Numbered from the stretch's first letter, positions 25,428 through 35,075 are shown. The stretch is DNA of 35,438 bases from SKVR01 sp037441525 (GCA_037441525.1 JBBISA010000043.1:1-35438); one strand, 5' to 3'. A program made the numbers and translations. The notes: generated from the letters alone by a model not told the origin.

Positions 25428-26399
25428 TTAAAAAGTCGGACAATTTAGTATGCGGTATTTCATATTGGGCTCAGCACAATTAAAATTCAGTAAAACACCT
25501 ATTTCGTGAGCTCCGCCAAATTTTCCGGAAAAGCCTGATAATGTGTAGTCATAGCTATAACCAATGGTGTAATTCACCTGTTTTAGTCCTACCATAAAAA
25601 TAAGTGAATTTGGGTGTTTTACACTGTGGCGAAACCATACCCCGGCAGTCAACTGTTCAGCCTGGGCATAAATGCCATAATTGAATCTTAAATATTGTGA
25701 TTGTGATTGTATTACGATGTTGGAAGACCACTTTACAGATGTTTCATGCGTTCGACGTTGTCTTTTGGAAAAATCATAACCTGCCATCAGAGTAAATTTG
25801 GCTGGCAGCCTCTGATCTTCATAATTCAACAAGGTAGGCTGACCAATGTGATGAACGGCTATTCCACTGTAAAACTGATGGGTAAATATTAGAAAACCGG
25901 TCGAAAAGTCAACGTTGTGACTGTTGGGTTGTTGGAGCATTGGCTCGGCTGTTGACCCTGTATTACCATTAGCTCCGGGCATTTGATCGGGAAAAACGAG
26001 CCTGGATGGGTTAATCCGGTAATTCAACCACGATGCCTGAAAGGCTAAGCTCAAGCTCCAGTTTCTGGATAAAGAACTTTGCCAGGCATACATAATACCT
26101 GCCTGCGACTGCTCGAGCAAACCTCCCTGTGAATCATGCACAAGGCTAAGCCCAATTCCCCCGTTGACAGCCTGGCTGTAATGGTCGGCAGAAAAACTAT
26201 ATGTTGAGTATGTTCCAAACACTGGAAATGGTTGATTTCTATAGTTTAGGTTTATACGAGTGCATTTTTTCGAACCAGCAAATGCAGGGTTTAGGTATAA
26301 TGGATTGGCATAATGTTGCGAAAAAATCGGGTCCTGAGCTGAGGTCTTTTCAAACATCAGGAAAATAATTATGGATAACAGGACAATCCTTTTGCTCAT
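25428..26399 (-). CDS. PorP/SprF family type IX secretion outer-membrane protein
   Basis: A 323-residue beta-barrel protein of the PorP/SprF family, outer-membrane proteins that work with the T9SS and with individual surface partners. A signal peptide (1-22; IVLLSIIIFLMFEKTSAQ) is followed by the family-defining DPIFSQHYANPLYLNPAFAG start, then FGTYSTYSFSADH, GIGLSLVHDSQGGL and repeated amphipathic strands to a C-terminal ILLNFN-type end. PorP-K-L-M-N is the P. gingivalis order; here porP precedes gldJ instead. The start at 26399 is chosen because the signal peptide begins there; the frame extends upstream to 26504 without a signal. Which paralogue this is (PorP itself or an SprF-type partner) cannot be settled. 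Confidence 0.8.
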   Translation of the reverse strand: MSKRIVLLSIIIFLMFEKTSAQDPIFSQHYANPLYLNPAFAGSKKCTRINLNYRNQPFPVFGTYSTYSFSADHYSQAVNGGIGLSLVHDSQGGLLEQSQAGIMYAWQSSLSRNWSLSLAFQASWLNYRINPSRLVFPDQMPGANGNTGSTAEPMLQQPNSHNVDFSTGFLIFTHQFYSGIAVHHIGQPTLLNYEDQRLPAKFTLMAGYDFSKRQRRTHETSVKWSSNIVIQSQSQYLRFNYGIYAQAEQLTAGVWFRHSVKHPNSLIFMVGLKQVNYTIGYSYDYTLSGFSGKFGGAHEIGVLLNFNCAEPNMKYRILNCPTF

Positions 26400-26797
26400 G
26401 CGATAGCTAATCCAGTTAGGTTTTACGCCAGAACGGCTTCCAGGTTTCATTTCAAGACTCATTAAAATATATAGCGAATTGTATGTGGAAATATAACCTG
26501 CCAATAATTCTGACGCTGTTGAGCTTTTTGACTGACTTTTTCCTAACGTTTGAAAAGAGAATTAATTTTGCGGTGCTTGCAAATTAAACCTAAGTAATAC
26601 ACTAATTGTTATACATATTGGGTATCGAAATGAAATAACCGGGCCGGTTGCAGTTATCAATAAGTATAATAATTTGGGATAGAATCCGTTTCATTTCAAG
26701 TGTTTCCGCAATGAATTGTTTATTAGCAGAGCAATTGGATTATATTGCCTAACTTTAATCTTAACCTGCCTTAATTTACTGTTTTACAATACATATT
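26400..26797. other. Divergent porP / porU regulatory region
   Basis: About 400 bp between the two divergent T9SS transcription units, with no protein gene. One exact -7 match, TAATTTTG (26563-26570, plus), could serve porU 230 bp downstream, but no TTG lies at the right spacing. No exact element was found for the leftward porP direction. No hairpin, direct repeat or tRNA was recognised. Confidence 0.4.
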
Positions 26798-29700
26798 ATG
26801 ATAAAACGCTTCCAATTATTTGTTTTTGCTCTTTTAATTCCATTGTTTTTTTCTGGTCTCAATGTTGCAAAAGCTTCAGATAAAGCCGAAAAAATTACTA
26901 TTGACTGGAAAGCTCCTGTTTCGCCTGAGATCGACATTGGGACGTTTATTCCGTCTCTGTTATTCAGTGGTGCAATTTATTCAGATACCCTGCCCCAGGT
27001 GCCGGTTTTCTTTTTACGGAAATCATTGCCCCTTAGCCAGTATAATTACGAATTCAGAACCGAAAATCACATAACAGAAGTTTGTTCAGATGCTGAGATA
27101 AAGATACTTAAAGAGTCAGGATTCAGTAATACTGATTTTTTCAGTATTACATACCGCGAAACAACAGCAGGATATTTCTATTCTGTATTTCATCTTGTTC
27201 CGGTAAGATACCACAATGGGGTTTATGAGAAGTTAGTTTCATTCGATCTGGTTTATAACCTTCAGTTTTTGGCAGAGGAAAAGTCGGCAGTGCTAAATCT
27301 GTATCCTGAATCTTCGGTGCTGTCAACAGGGAACTGGTACAGGCTGTGTGTTGAACAGGATGGAATTTACAGACTAACAAGACAAGACCTTGTTGAATTG
27401 GGAATTAACCCGGCTCAAATTAATAAATCTACCATTCAGTTGTTCGGAAATGGGGGAGGTATGCTAGCTGAGTCTAACGTCATGCCCAGGATAACAGATT
27501 TGCTCGAAAATAGTATTTGGGTAAGCGGAACTGGAAATACCTTTGCCAATGATGATTTTATTCTCTTTTACGGACAATCACCTAATAAATGGAGATATAA
27601 TGCTGTCAATGATATTTTTGAGCATGAAATACATTTGTATTCATCTGAGACCTGTTACTTTCTTACCCACGGCAGGGAACAGGGGAAAAGGGTTCAACAA
27701 GGTGTAACGCCTGTACAAACACCAACACAGACGGTTACTGATTTTTACGATTACAGGCATCACGAAAGGGAGCTTAATAACCTGCTTGGAAGTGGGAAAC
27801 AATGGTTTGGAGAACTATTTGATGTTACCACCAGCCGGACATTCGAATTTAATTTTCCCAACATTGTTTCCGAAACTGCAAAGATTTCGGTAAATGCTGC
27901 CGCCAGATCATCATCTGCAAGTTCTTTTACTATTGAAAGTATGGGGGTTTCGCAGAGTTTTAATGCAGCAGGTGTTAATATGGCCATTTCAACAGGAATT
28001 TTTGCACGCTCTGTTGACGCCCGCATTTCAGGAATCCCTCAGGGAGATAATTTATCTGTGCGGATAACCTACAACCGGCAAGCTACAGGTTCGCGAGGGT
28101 GGCTAAACTTTGTAACCATAAATGCGCGCCGTCAACTAATTAAAACCGGCGAACAGATGTTTTTCAGGAATCCTTCGGTGGCTGGCCCGGGAAAGATAGC
28201 CCGGTTCGAAGTCAGAGGGTTAACTGGTAACAATACAGTATGGGATATAACTGACCCTTTTAACATTACAAGCCCGTCGGTTCAATTGGCTGGTCAAACT
28301 GGTACTTTTACCGTAAATTCAAACCAATTAAGGCAATTTGTTGTATTTGGAGACCAATCATATCCCCGACCCAGGTTGCGGGGTGCAGTTCCCAACCAGA
28401 ATTTGCATGGCCTTGAGGTGCACGATATGATTGTAATTGTTCCTGAGATTTTCAGGGCTGAAGCCCAACGTCTGGCCGATTTCAGGCTGCAGTTCGATGG
28501 TATTTCTGTGGCACTGGTGTCACCCCAACAGGTTTACAATGAGTTTTCATCTGGAACCCCTGATATTGTTGCCATAAGGAACTTTATGAAAATGTTTTAT
28601 GACCGGCGCCAGTTTAAGGGCTCTTTCCCCCGCTATCTCTTACTTTTCGGCAATGGAACCTACGATAATAAAAACCTTCTGGGATTTGGTGGCAACCTCA
28701 TACCTACCTTTCAAACACAACAATCGCTCAATCCATCGAGCAGTTATATTTCCGACGACTTTTTCGGGCTGCTCGACCAGAATGAGGGATTTGATGCTGC
28801 CGGAGCCATCGACCTTGGCATTGGCAGGTTGCCCGTGAGAACACTGGACGAAGCGCGATTTGTGGTGAATAAAATATTGCGGTATAACCAAAGAATTGAA
28901 GGTTTGGTGCCTGGCTCCGATGATCCGCGCTTTGCCGGAGTTATACCCAATTATGCCGACTGGAGAAATGTGATAGCAATCATCGCTGATGATGAAGATG
29001 GAAACGTTCATCTTGAACAGACAGAACAAGTTGCAAATTATCTGTCATCCACTCACCCGGTATTTAATCTGGAGAAAATCTATCTGGATGCCTACGAACA
29101 AACCACCCTTGCGGGCGGGGCGAGGTATCCTGATGTAAACAATGCGATAAACAAAAGGGTGAACCAGGGAGCGTTGCTGATCAATTACATCGGACATGGA
29201 GGAACCCTGGGGCTTGCACATGAACGGATTCTCACGTTCAACGATATTTTATCTTGGGGGAATTTTTACAATTTGCCGGTATTTATGACAGCAACCTGCG
29301 AGTTTAGCAGCTTCGACCAGCCCGATGCCAATGAACTATCAGCCGGAGTGCGCATTTTTCTCAAACCCGACGGTGGAGCTTCAGCGCTTTTTACCACCAC
29401 CCGTTTAGCATATTCGCATAGCAATTTTACTCTCAATGATGCCTTCATAAGAAATGCTTTTATCCCTATGGAAAACGGCGAAATGCCGCGACTTGGAGAC
29501 CTTATCAGAATTTCGAAAGTGAGAAGCAGTTCAGCATCTACCCTTAAAAACTTTGTATTATTAGGCGATCCTTCCATGCAGATGGCCTATCCGAAATATA
29601 AAGCTATTACCACGCAAATACCCGATACCATAAAAGCCCTGCAACGGGTAACTGTAAAGGGAGAAGTGCGAACACCACAAGGAACCAGGGCAACCAGTTA

Positions 29701-30652
29701 TAATGGAGTAATATATCCTACCATATATGATAAAAAGGGTGTTTTTTCAACACTGGCAAATGACCCCGGAAGTTCGAAAAGAAACTTCACCCTTCAAAAC
29801 CGTATTATTTATCGTGGTGCTGCTTCGGTTGTAAATGGGGTTTTTGAATTTACCTTTGTTGTTCCGCGAGACATAAATTACAGTACTGGAAATGGAAAAA
29901 TCAGTTACTATTTCGATAATCAATTAAAAACTGACGGAAACGGATATTATGACAATTTCATTGTTTCGGGAACCGCACCTGAGTTTACTAAAGATGATCA
30001 AGGCCCTGCTATCGATTTATACATTAATAATCTCAACTTTAAATCAGGTGGTAATACCGGGCCCAATCCAGTGCTGATTGCCTTGCTTGGCGACGACAGT
30101 GGAATAAACACCACCGGGCAGATTGGACACGATATTGTTGCTTTTCTGAATGATGATTTTTCAAATCCAATTATCCTTAACAATTTCTACCAGAGTGAGC
30201 TCAACTCTTACAGATCAGGCCGGGTTATTTTTCCGTTTTTCAATCTTGAAAAGGGAGAGTATACCCTTACGCTGAGAGCATGGGATGCCCAAAACAACGC
30301 CGGAACAGCCACCATTGATTTTGTGGTAACATCGGCTCCGGGACTTCAATTAAATACTTTAAAGAGTTTTCCCAATCCATTCAGCCAGTCAACTAAGTTT
30401 TATATAGAGCACAACAAGCCTGCCACAGAGTTAAGAATATCTATTGATATTTTTGGCATCAATGGACAATTATATCGATCCATAAGAGAAAATGTATATG
30501 CATCAGGCTTCAATATACCACCCATTGAATGGGATGGGCGCGATGAAGGGGGATCATTGTTAAGCAACGGAATCTATTTTTTCAGGGTTATTGTATCAAC
30601 AGCCACCGGAGACCAGGTGCAGAAAACCGAAAGGCTTATGATACTCAGGTAA
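26798..30652 (+). CDS. porU: PorU, type IX secretion system sortase
   Basis: The surface sortase that cleaves the C-terminal signal of T9SS cargo and joins the protein to A-LPS. The 1284-residue product has a signal peptide (1-27), N-terminal beta domains, a gingipain-type (C25) peptidase domain at about 545-930 and a C-terminal FlgD-like type A CTD (from about 1190; SFPNPFSQSTKFYIEHNKP, ...SNGIYFFRVIV). Catalytic residues are visible: His800 in NYIGHGGTLG and Cys834 in MTATCEFSSFDQP. The sequence ASALFTTTRLAYS closes the active-site domain as in gingipains. It precedes porV by about 320 bp. PorU keeps its own CTD, which is normal for this protein. Confidence 0.95.
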   Translation: MIKRFQLFVFALLIPLFFSGLNVAKASDKAEKITIDWKAPVSPEIDIGTFIPSLLFSGAIYSDTLPQVPVFFLRKSLPLSQYNYEFRTENHITEVCSDAEIKILKESGFSNTDFFSITYRETTAGYFYSVFHLVPVRYHNGVYEKLVSFDLVYNLQFLAEEKSAVLNLYPESSVLSTGNWYRLCVEQDGIYRLTRQDLVELGINPAQINKSTIQLFGNGGGMLAESNVMPRITDLLENSIWVSGTGNTFANDDFILFYGQSPNKWRYNAVNDIFEHEIHLYSSETCYFLTHGREQGKRVQQGVTPVQTPTQTVTDFYDYRHHERELNNLLGSGKQWFGELFDVTTSRTFEFNFPNIVSETAKISVNAAARSSSASSFTIESMGVSQSFNAAGVNMAISTGIFARSVDARISGIPQGDNLSVRITYNRQATGSRGWLNFVTINARRQLIKTGEQMFFRNPSVAGPGKIARFEVRGLTGNNTVWDITDPFNITSPSVQLAGQTGTFTVNSNQLRQFVVFGDQSYPRPRLRGAVPNQNLHGLEVHDMIVIVPEIFRAEAQRLADFRLQFDGISVALVSPQQVYNEFSSGTPDIVAIRNFMKMFYDRRQFKGSFPRYLLLFGNGTYDNKNLLGFGGNLIPTFQTQQSLNPSSSYISDDFFGLLDQNEGFDAAGAIDLGIGRLPVRTLDEARFVVNKILRYNQRIEGLVPGSDDPRFAGVIPNYADWRNVIAIIADDEDGNVHLEQTEQVANYLSSTHPVFNLEKIYLDAYEQTTLAGGARYPDVNNAINKRVNQGALLINYIGHGGTLGLAHERILTFNDILSWGNFYNLPVFMTATCEFSSFDQPDANELSAGVRIFLKPDGGASALFTTTRLAYSHSNFTLNDAFIRNAFIPMENGEMPRLGDLIRISKVRSSSASTLKNFVLLGDPSMQMAYPKYKAITTQIPDTIKALQRVTVKGEVRTPQGTRATSYNGVIYPTIYDKKGVFSTLANDPGSSKRNFTLQNRIIYRGAASVVNGVFEFTFVVPRDINYSTGNGKISYYFDNQLKTDGNGYYDNFIVSGTAPEFTKDDQGPAIDLYINNLNFKSGGNTGPNPVLIALLGDDSGINTTGQIGHDIVAFLNDDFSNPIILNNFYQSELNSYRSGRVIFPFFNLEKGEYTLTLRAWDAQNNAGTATIDFVVTSAPGLQLNTLKSFPNPFSQSTKFYIEHNKPATELRISIDIFGINGQLYRSIRENVYASGFNIPPIEWDGRDEGGSLLSNGIYFFRVIVSTATGDQVQKTERLMILR

Positions 30653-30972
30653 ATTTCTTTTTAAATCCCCATGCGAATATACCTGCCATTAAAAACTACA
30701 ATAAATGATTGCATTTGCCGTTGAGATTTCTTACAAAGAATACCTGTAACAATGTCTGGAGCCAGGGCACGTATAGCACCCTGCCCATTATTAAAACATT
30801 AACTCTTTAAAAACTAATAAAATACCGGGTGATTCACTGATTGTTTAAACAGTAATTTTACCATTTAAAAGTGAAAAAAAAGCAGTAGGTTTGCGCTTTC
30901 AATTCGGGTAAGGATACAGAATGAATGATAAATAAGGAAACCGAAACCGGAAAAATTTCAATATTAAGCACA
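30653..30972. other. porU-porV intergenic region
   Basis: About 320 bp without a protein gene. The notable feature is the -7 element TAGGTTTG at 30886-30893. The part between 30660 and 30860 shows only A+T-rich sequence with no stable terminator hairpin after porU, so read-through from porU into porV remains possible. Confidence 0.4.
30886..30893 (+). promoter_or_regulatory. -7 promoter element of porV
   Basis: TAGGTTTG is an exact TAnnTTTG match, 80 bp before the chosen porV ATG (30973). The identical element precedes kdsD. No TTG is found 17-23 bp upstream. Confidence 0.45.
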
Positions 30973-32202
30973 ATGACAAAATTGTTTTCAAAGACAACCC
31001 TTGTAATGATTATTTTGCTGGCAGTTGCCGGTAGTAAACAATTGTTTTCGCAAACTGGAGGCCCGAGTTACGGCGATGTTTTGGGACAGAAAGTAAACAC
31101 TATTACTACAGCAGTTCCTTTTCTTATGATTGCGCCCGATGCCCGGGCCGGAGCCATGGGCGATGCAGGTGTTTCAACATCACCTGATGCCAATTCCATG
31201 CATTGGAATCCTGCAAAATATGGTTTTATTGACAAAGACCTCGGTCTATCGTTCAATTATACTCCCTGGCTGCGCTCACTGGTTCCCGATATAAATCTGT
31301 CGTACCTGAGTGGTTTTAAGAGAATTGATGAATTGCAGACTGTTGCCGCCTCACTTGTGTTTTTTTCTTTAGGTGAGATTCAGTTTACCGATGAGACAGG
31401 TATGCCGCAAGGCATATACAGACCAAGTGAGTTTGCCCTCGATGTTGCCTATGCCCGTAAACTGGGACAAAATTTCGCGGGTGCCATTGCGGTCCGGTAT
31501 GTAAACTCCAACCTTACCCAGGGGCAGGATGTAGGTTCTATGCCTACTCGTCCGGGGCGGGCTTTGGCTGCTGATGTTTCGGTCTATTACGAGCGTGAAC
31601 TCGACTGGCGTCGCGCCCCGGCCTGGTTTTCATGGGGGGTGAATGTTTCCAATATCGGGAATAAAATATCGTATTCGGATGATATTAATTCGAACTTTCT
31701 CCCTATTAACCTGCGTTTAGGGCCAACGTTAAGGATTTTGATGGATGAATACAACGCTATTACTTTTACTGTTGATGTAAATAAATTGCTGGTTCCAACG
31801 CCACCAATCTATAAGCGCGATCCGATTACAAATGCTCCCATTATCAATGCCGATGGAAAATATGAAATAGAAAAAGGGAAAGATCCGAACCGTTCTGTTG
31901 TTGCCGGCATGTTTGGCTCGTTCAATGATGCACCTGGCGGATTTACTGAAGAGTTGAGAGAATTTACCTATTCCGCAGGGATGGAATACTGGTACGACAA
32001 TCAATTTGCCATTCGTGGCGGGTACTTTCATGAACATGCCTTTAAAGGAAACCGCAAGTTTTTTACCCTTGGACTGGGGCTAAAGTATAATGTTTTCGGA
32101 CTCGACTTTTCATATATTATACCCCTTATGCAGAGAAGTCCGCTCGAAAATGTTCTTCGTTTCTCACTGACCTTCGATTTCGACGCATTGTCAGGCAGCT
32201 AA
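30973..32202 (+). CDS. porV: PorV, type IX secretion outer-membrane shuttle protein
   Basis: PorV (LptO) is a FadL-like outer-membrane barrel that receives cargo from the SprA/Sov translocon and carries it to PorU. The 409-residue product has a signal peptide (1-26; TTLVMIILLAVAGSKQLFS), the family motif PDARAGAMGDAGVSTSPDAN with HWNPAKYGF, a long 14-stranded barrel pattern, and a C-terminal strand ending in a hydrophobic FSLTFDFDAL. ATG at 30973 starts the signal peptide directly; the open frame runs upstream to 30925. It follows porU and is ended by a strong hairpin. ispF lies next, the order I recall from P. gingivalis. Confidence 0.92.
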   Translation: MTKLFSKTTLVMIILLAVAGSKQLFSQTGGPSYGDVLGQKVNTITTAVPFLMIAPDARAGAMGDAGVSTSPDANSMHWNPAKYGFIDKDLGLSFNYTPWLRSLVPDINLSYLSGFKRIDELQTVAASLVFFSLGEIQFTDETGMPQGIYRPSEFALDVAYARKLGQNFAGAIAVRYVNSNLTQGQDVGSMPTRPGRALAADVSVYYERELDWRRAPAWFSWGVNVSNIGNKISYSDDINSNFLPINLRLGPTLRILMDEYNAITFTVDVNKLLVPTPPIYKRDPITNAPIINADGKYEIEKGKDPNRSVVAGMFGSFNDAPGGFTEELREFTYSAGMEYWYDNQFAIRGGYFHEHAFKGNRKFFTLGLGLKYNVFGLDFSYIIPLMQRSPLENVLRFSLTFDFDALSGS

Positions 32203-32273
32203 CACTGGATTTTTGCAACGGATTTACTCTGTATTTATGAATTTCCAAAACAATATTACTTTTTATGTATCAG

Positions 32274-32298
32274 AAAGCCGGTAATTAACCGGCTTTTT
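32274..32298 (+). terminator. Strong intrinsic terminator after porV
   Basis: AAAGCCGGT (32274-32282) and ACCGGCTTT (32288-32296) form a perfect 9-bp stem with a 5-nt loop, extended by a T-run. The A-run on the other side makes it potentially bidirectional. Confidence 0.85.
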
Positions 32299-32441
32299 GT
32301 AATATTGCCCGGTTCTGTTCAAAATATTAAAACGCAAAAATAGAAATGATGTAACGAACATGTTTGCGAAAAAACACAAACACCAACGAAAATAGCAAAC
32401 AGGGAGTTCCATCCGACAACTTAAAAACAAATTATTTACGG

Positions 32442-32918
32442 ATGAAATTCAGGGTTGGATTTGGATATGATGTGCATCAGCTTGCACCAGAATATAAACT
32501 AATGATTGGAGGGGTAGAAATCCCCTTTGAAAAGGGGTCGGTTGGACACTCAGATGGTGATGTGCTCATTCATGCCATTATGGATGCCTTGTTTGGGGCA
32601 GCAGGAATGCGCGATATTGGTTACCACTTTCCTGATAATGATCCAAGTTTGAGGGGGATTGACAGCAAAATTTTGCTCAAGAATACAGTTGCCCTCATCA
32701 GGGAAGCTGGTTTCGAAGTTGGGAATATCGATGCCACAGTAGCCCTTCAGCAACCCAAAATAGGTTATGCCATTGAAGAGATGCGGAAGATTATCTCAAC
32801 CATTGCAGGGGTGGAAGTTTCAGATGTTTCCATTAAAGCAACCACAACCGAAAAACTTGGTTTTGTGGGGACAGGGGATGGGGTGGCAGCCTATGCCGTT
32901 GCACTTTTATACAAATGA
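32442..32918 (+). CDS. ispF: IspF, 2-C-methyl-D-erythritol 2,4-cyclodiphosphate synthase
   Basis: The MEP-pathway enzyme that cyclises CDP-ME 2-phosphate, a step towards isoprenoids such as menaquinone side chains and undecaprenyl phosphate. 158 residues, the standard length. The metal ligands D8 and H10 in GYDVHQL and the conserved GHSDGDVLIHAIMDALFGAA (third ligand H42) are present, followed by GYHFPDND and the C-terminal ATTTEKLGFVGTGDG nucleotide-binding loop. The ATG at 32442 is chosen; the frame upstream opens with TTG and is not family-like. It converges with lptB, 45 bp apart, and is separated from porV by a terminator. Confidence 0.97.
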   Translation: MKFRVGFGYDVHQLAPEYKLMIGGVEIPFEKGSVGHSDGDVLIHAIMDALFGAAGMRDIGYHFPDNDPSLRGIDSKILLKNTVALIREAGFEVGNIDATVALQQPKIGYAIEEMRKIISTIAGVEVSDVSIKATTTEKLGFVGTGDGVAAYAVALLYK

Positions 32919-32963
32919 ACCATTTAATCTGATTATATGGTTGAGAAAAGCAGCTTTTGCTAT

Positions 32964-33689
32964 CTATCTTCTCAGCTCAAACTTTTCACCCAGATACACT
33001 TTGCGAACCTGAGGGTCGTTGGCAAGTTCTTCAGCTGTGCCCGACTTTAATATACCGCCTTCAAAAAGCAGGTAAGCCCTGTCGGTAATATTAAGAGTTT
33101 CGTGAACATTGTGGTCGGTAATCAACACCCCGATATTCTTTTCCTTAAGTTTGCTTACAATGGTTTGAATATCTTCAACTGCTATCGGGTCAACCCCTGC
33201 GAAAGGTTCATCGAGTAATATAAATTTAGGGTCAACCGCCAGCGACCGGGCAATTTCAGTGCGGCGCCGTTCACCGCCCGAAAGGGTAATCCCTTTGCTT
33301 TTTCTGATGTGTTGCAAGCCAAATTCATCCAGGAGGCTTTCGAGTTTTTCCTGTTGTTGTTGTTTGGTTTTGCCTGTAAATTCAAGTACAGCCAGGATAT
33401 TGTCTTCCACGCTGAGGTTTCTGAATACGCTTCCTTCCTGAGCCAGGTAGCCAATCCCTTTCTGTGCCCTTTTATACATTGGGTCAGTGGTAATCTCTGT
33501 GTCTTCCAGGAATATTTTGCCTTCGTTGGGTTTTATCAAACCCACAATCATATAAAAAGTGGTTGTTTTCCCGGCACCGTTGGGCCCCAACAAGCCCACA
33601 ATTTCTCCCTGGCTTACCTCAACAGAAACCTTGTTTACAACGGTTCTCTTTTTGTACTTTTTAACCAGCTGCTGGGTGTATAATCTCAT
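32964..33689 (-). CDS. lptB: LptB, LPS export ABC transporter ATPase
   Basis: The cytoplasmic ATPase of the LptB2FG complex that extracts LPS from the inner membrane. The 241-residue protein has Walker A GPNGAGKTTTFYM (about 35-47), the Q-loop region GYLAQEGSVF, ABC signature LSGGERRRTEIARSL, Walker B FILLDEPFAGVDP and the switch histidine in LITDHNVHET. These are all LptB hallmarks. It is third in a minus-strand group with kdsD (Kdo synthesis) and an AhpD-like gene, a functional link through LPS, and 70 bp separate it from the middle gene. The Shine-Dalgarno is absent. Confidence 0.93.
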   Translation of the reverse strand: MRLYTQQLVKKYKKRTVVNKVSVEVSQGEIVGLLGPNGAGKTTTFYMIVGLIKPNEGKIFLEDTEITTDPMYKRAQKGIGYLAQEGSVFRNLSVEDNILAVLEFTGKTKQQQQEKLESLLDEFGLQHIRKSKGITLSGGERRRTEIARSLAVDPKFILLDEPFAGVDPIAVEDIQTIVSKLKEKNIGVLITDHNVHETLNITDRAYLLFEGGILKSGTAEELANDPQVRKVYLGEKFELRR

Positions 33690-33759
33690 TATGCTTGGGT
33701 TTAATTGTTTTGTAAAGTGTACGTGTTTTGCCGTAAAGCTCTCTTTGGGTTATAAAATG

Positions 33760-34110
33760 CTAATCCGGGGTATTTTCAAGTGCTTCCCAGAACTCTACCG
33801 CCCTTCTCAGGTGAGGAATAACGATAGTTCCCCCAACGATATTAGAGATGGCAAAAACTTCAAATACTTCTTCACGGGTCACACCCAGTTCGTAGCACTT
33901 CTGCAAATGGTATTTCACACAATCATCACAACGAAGAACCATTGATGCTGAAAGGCCAATCATTTCCTTAACTTTCTTAGAAAGCGCTCCATCGGTATAA
34001 GTGTTAGTGTCGAGATTAAAAAGTCTTTTTAGAACAAGGTTGTCGGCATCCATGATTTTATCATTCATTTTTTGCCGGTATTCATTAAAATTATTTACCA
34101 GGTTGCTCAT
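33760..34110 (-). CDS. AhpD-like carboxymuconolactone decarboxylase family protein
   Basis: A 116-residue all-helical protein of the AhpD/carboxymuconolactone decarboxylase superfamily. The redox motif C61-x-x-C64-x-x-x-H68 (CDDCVKYH) sits after helix 3, and the family segment GVTREEVFEVFAISNIVGG follows. The CxxC pair suggests a peroxidase-reductase or disulfide role rather than the decarboxylase reaction. Its ATG overlaps the kdsD stop by 4 bp (translational coupling), and lptB follows 70 bp later, so it appears to be co-expressed with LPS genes. The reason for that company is unknown. Confidence 0.85.
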   Translation of the reverse strand: MSNLVNNFNEYRQKMNDKIMDADNLVLKRLFNLDTNTYTDGALSKKVKEMIGLSASMVLRCDDCVKYHLQKCYELGVTREEVFEVFAISNIVGGTIVIPHLRRAVEFWEALENTPD

Positions 34111-35075
34111 ATTATTCCTTCTTTTAATATATCATGTAAATGTACAATTCCCAGGTAGTTTTGTTTACTAACAACAATGAGCTGGGTAATATTATTATTG
34201 CGCATTAATTGCAGTGCATCGATGGCCAATGCATCGGGTGAAACCGTTTTAGGATTTTTACCCATAATATCCTGTGCAGTAAGTTGTTCAATATCTTTCT
34301 CCAGTTGAAGCATTCGTCTAAGGTCGCCATCAGTGATAACTCCCCTGAGATGATTCCCATCCAAAACAGCGGTTGAACCCAACCGTTTGCTGCTGATTTC
34401 AAGAATTACTTCCCTGATATTTGCATTTAGTTGAACCCCTGGTTTTTCATTTTGCTTATAAAGGTCTTCCACCTTCAGGTACAGTTGTTTTCCCAAGGCT
34501 CCCCCGGGGTGGTAACGTGCAAAATCGTGGGCAGAAAACCCACGGCATTGCAACAGGGTCATGGCAAGAGCATCGCCCATTACGAGCTGGGCGGTGGTAG
34601 AGCTGGTTGGGGCAGTATTACCGGGGCTTGCTTCCTTTTCAACAGTGGTATTTATAATAAAGTCTGCTTGTCTGGCCAGATAGGAATTAGCATTTCCCAC
34701 CATTGCAATGAGGCAATTCCCCAGCGATTTTAGCATGGGTGTTAAAACTTTGATTTCAGGCGAGTTGCCACTATTACTAATACAAATGGCTATATCATCT
34801 TTTTGCAGAATTCCAAGATCGCCATGTATTGCATCAGCTGCATGCATGAATACAGATGGAGTGCCGGTTGAATTAAGTGTTGCTACAATTTTTGATGCAA
34901 TTATAGCGCTCTTTCCTATGCCGGTAATGACAACTCTTCCGTTGCTGTTGATAATTTTTTCAACGCATCTTACGAAATCATCATTGATGTAATTCTTAAG
35001 GTTTTCTATGGCTGCAGCTTCAATGGATATTGTTTCCAATGCCATTGCTTTAACTTCGTGGAAGGGTCTTAACAT
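34107..35075 (-). CDS. KdsD-type D-arabinose-5-phosphate isomerase (KpsF/GutQ family)
   Basis: Isomerase making arabinose 5-phosphate, the precursor of Kdo in LPS inner core synthesis. A sugar isomerase (SIS) domain occupies about 20-170 (GRVVITGIGKSAIIASKIVATLNSTG split by the motif GIGKS, then HAADAIHGDLG, ISNSGNSPEI, TAPTSSTTAQLVMGDALA, ARYHPGGALGKQL), followed by two CBS domains (about 200-320; GVITDGDLRRML, NNNITQLIVV). The frame opens with TTG at 35141, but the TAGGTTTG element at 35139-35146 overlaps that codon, so ATG at 35075 (322 residues) or 35045 (312 residues) must be the true start. It heads the kdsD - AhpD-like - lptB group. Confidence 0.9.
   Translation of the reverse strand: MLRPFHEVKAMALETISIEAAAIENLKNYINDDFVRCVEKIINSNGRVVITGIGKSAIIASKIVATLNSTGTPSVFMHAADAIHGDLGILQKDDIAICISNSGNSPEIKVLTPMLKSLGNCLIAMVGNANSYLARQADFIINTTVEKEASPGNTAPTSSTTAQLVMGDALAMTLLQCRGFSAHDFARYHPGGALGKQLYLKVEDLYKQNEKPGVQLNANIREVILEISSKRLGSTAVLDGNHLRGVITDGDLRRMLQLEKDIEQLTAQDIMGKNPKTVSPDALAIDALQLMRNNNITQLIVVSKQNYLGIVHLHDILKEGII

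Noticed and set aside
32364..32441. 26-residue N-terminal extension of IspF from a TTG
   Set aside because: IspF is normally about 158 residues starting MKFRVGFGYDVH-like; the upstream part is Asn/Thr-rich and unlike the family.
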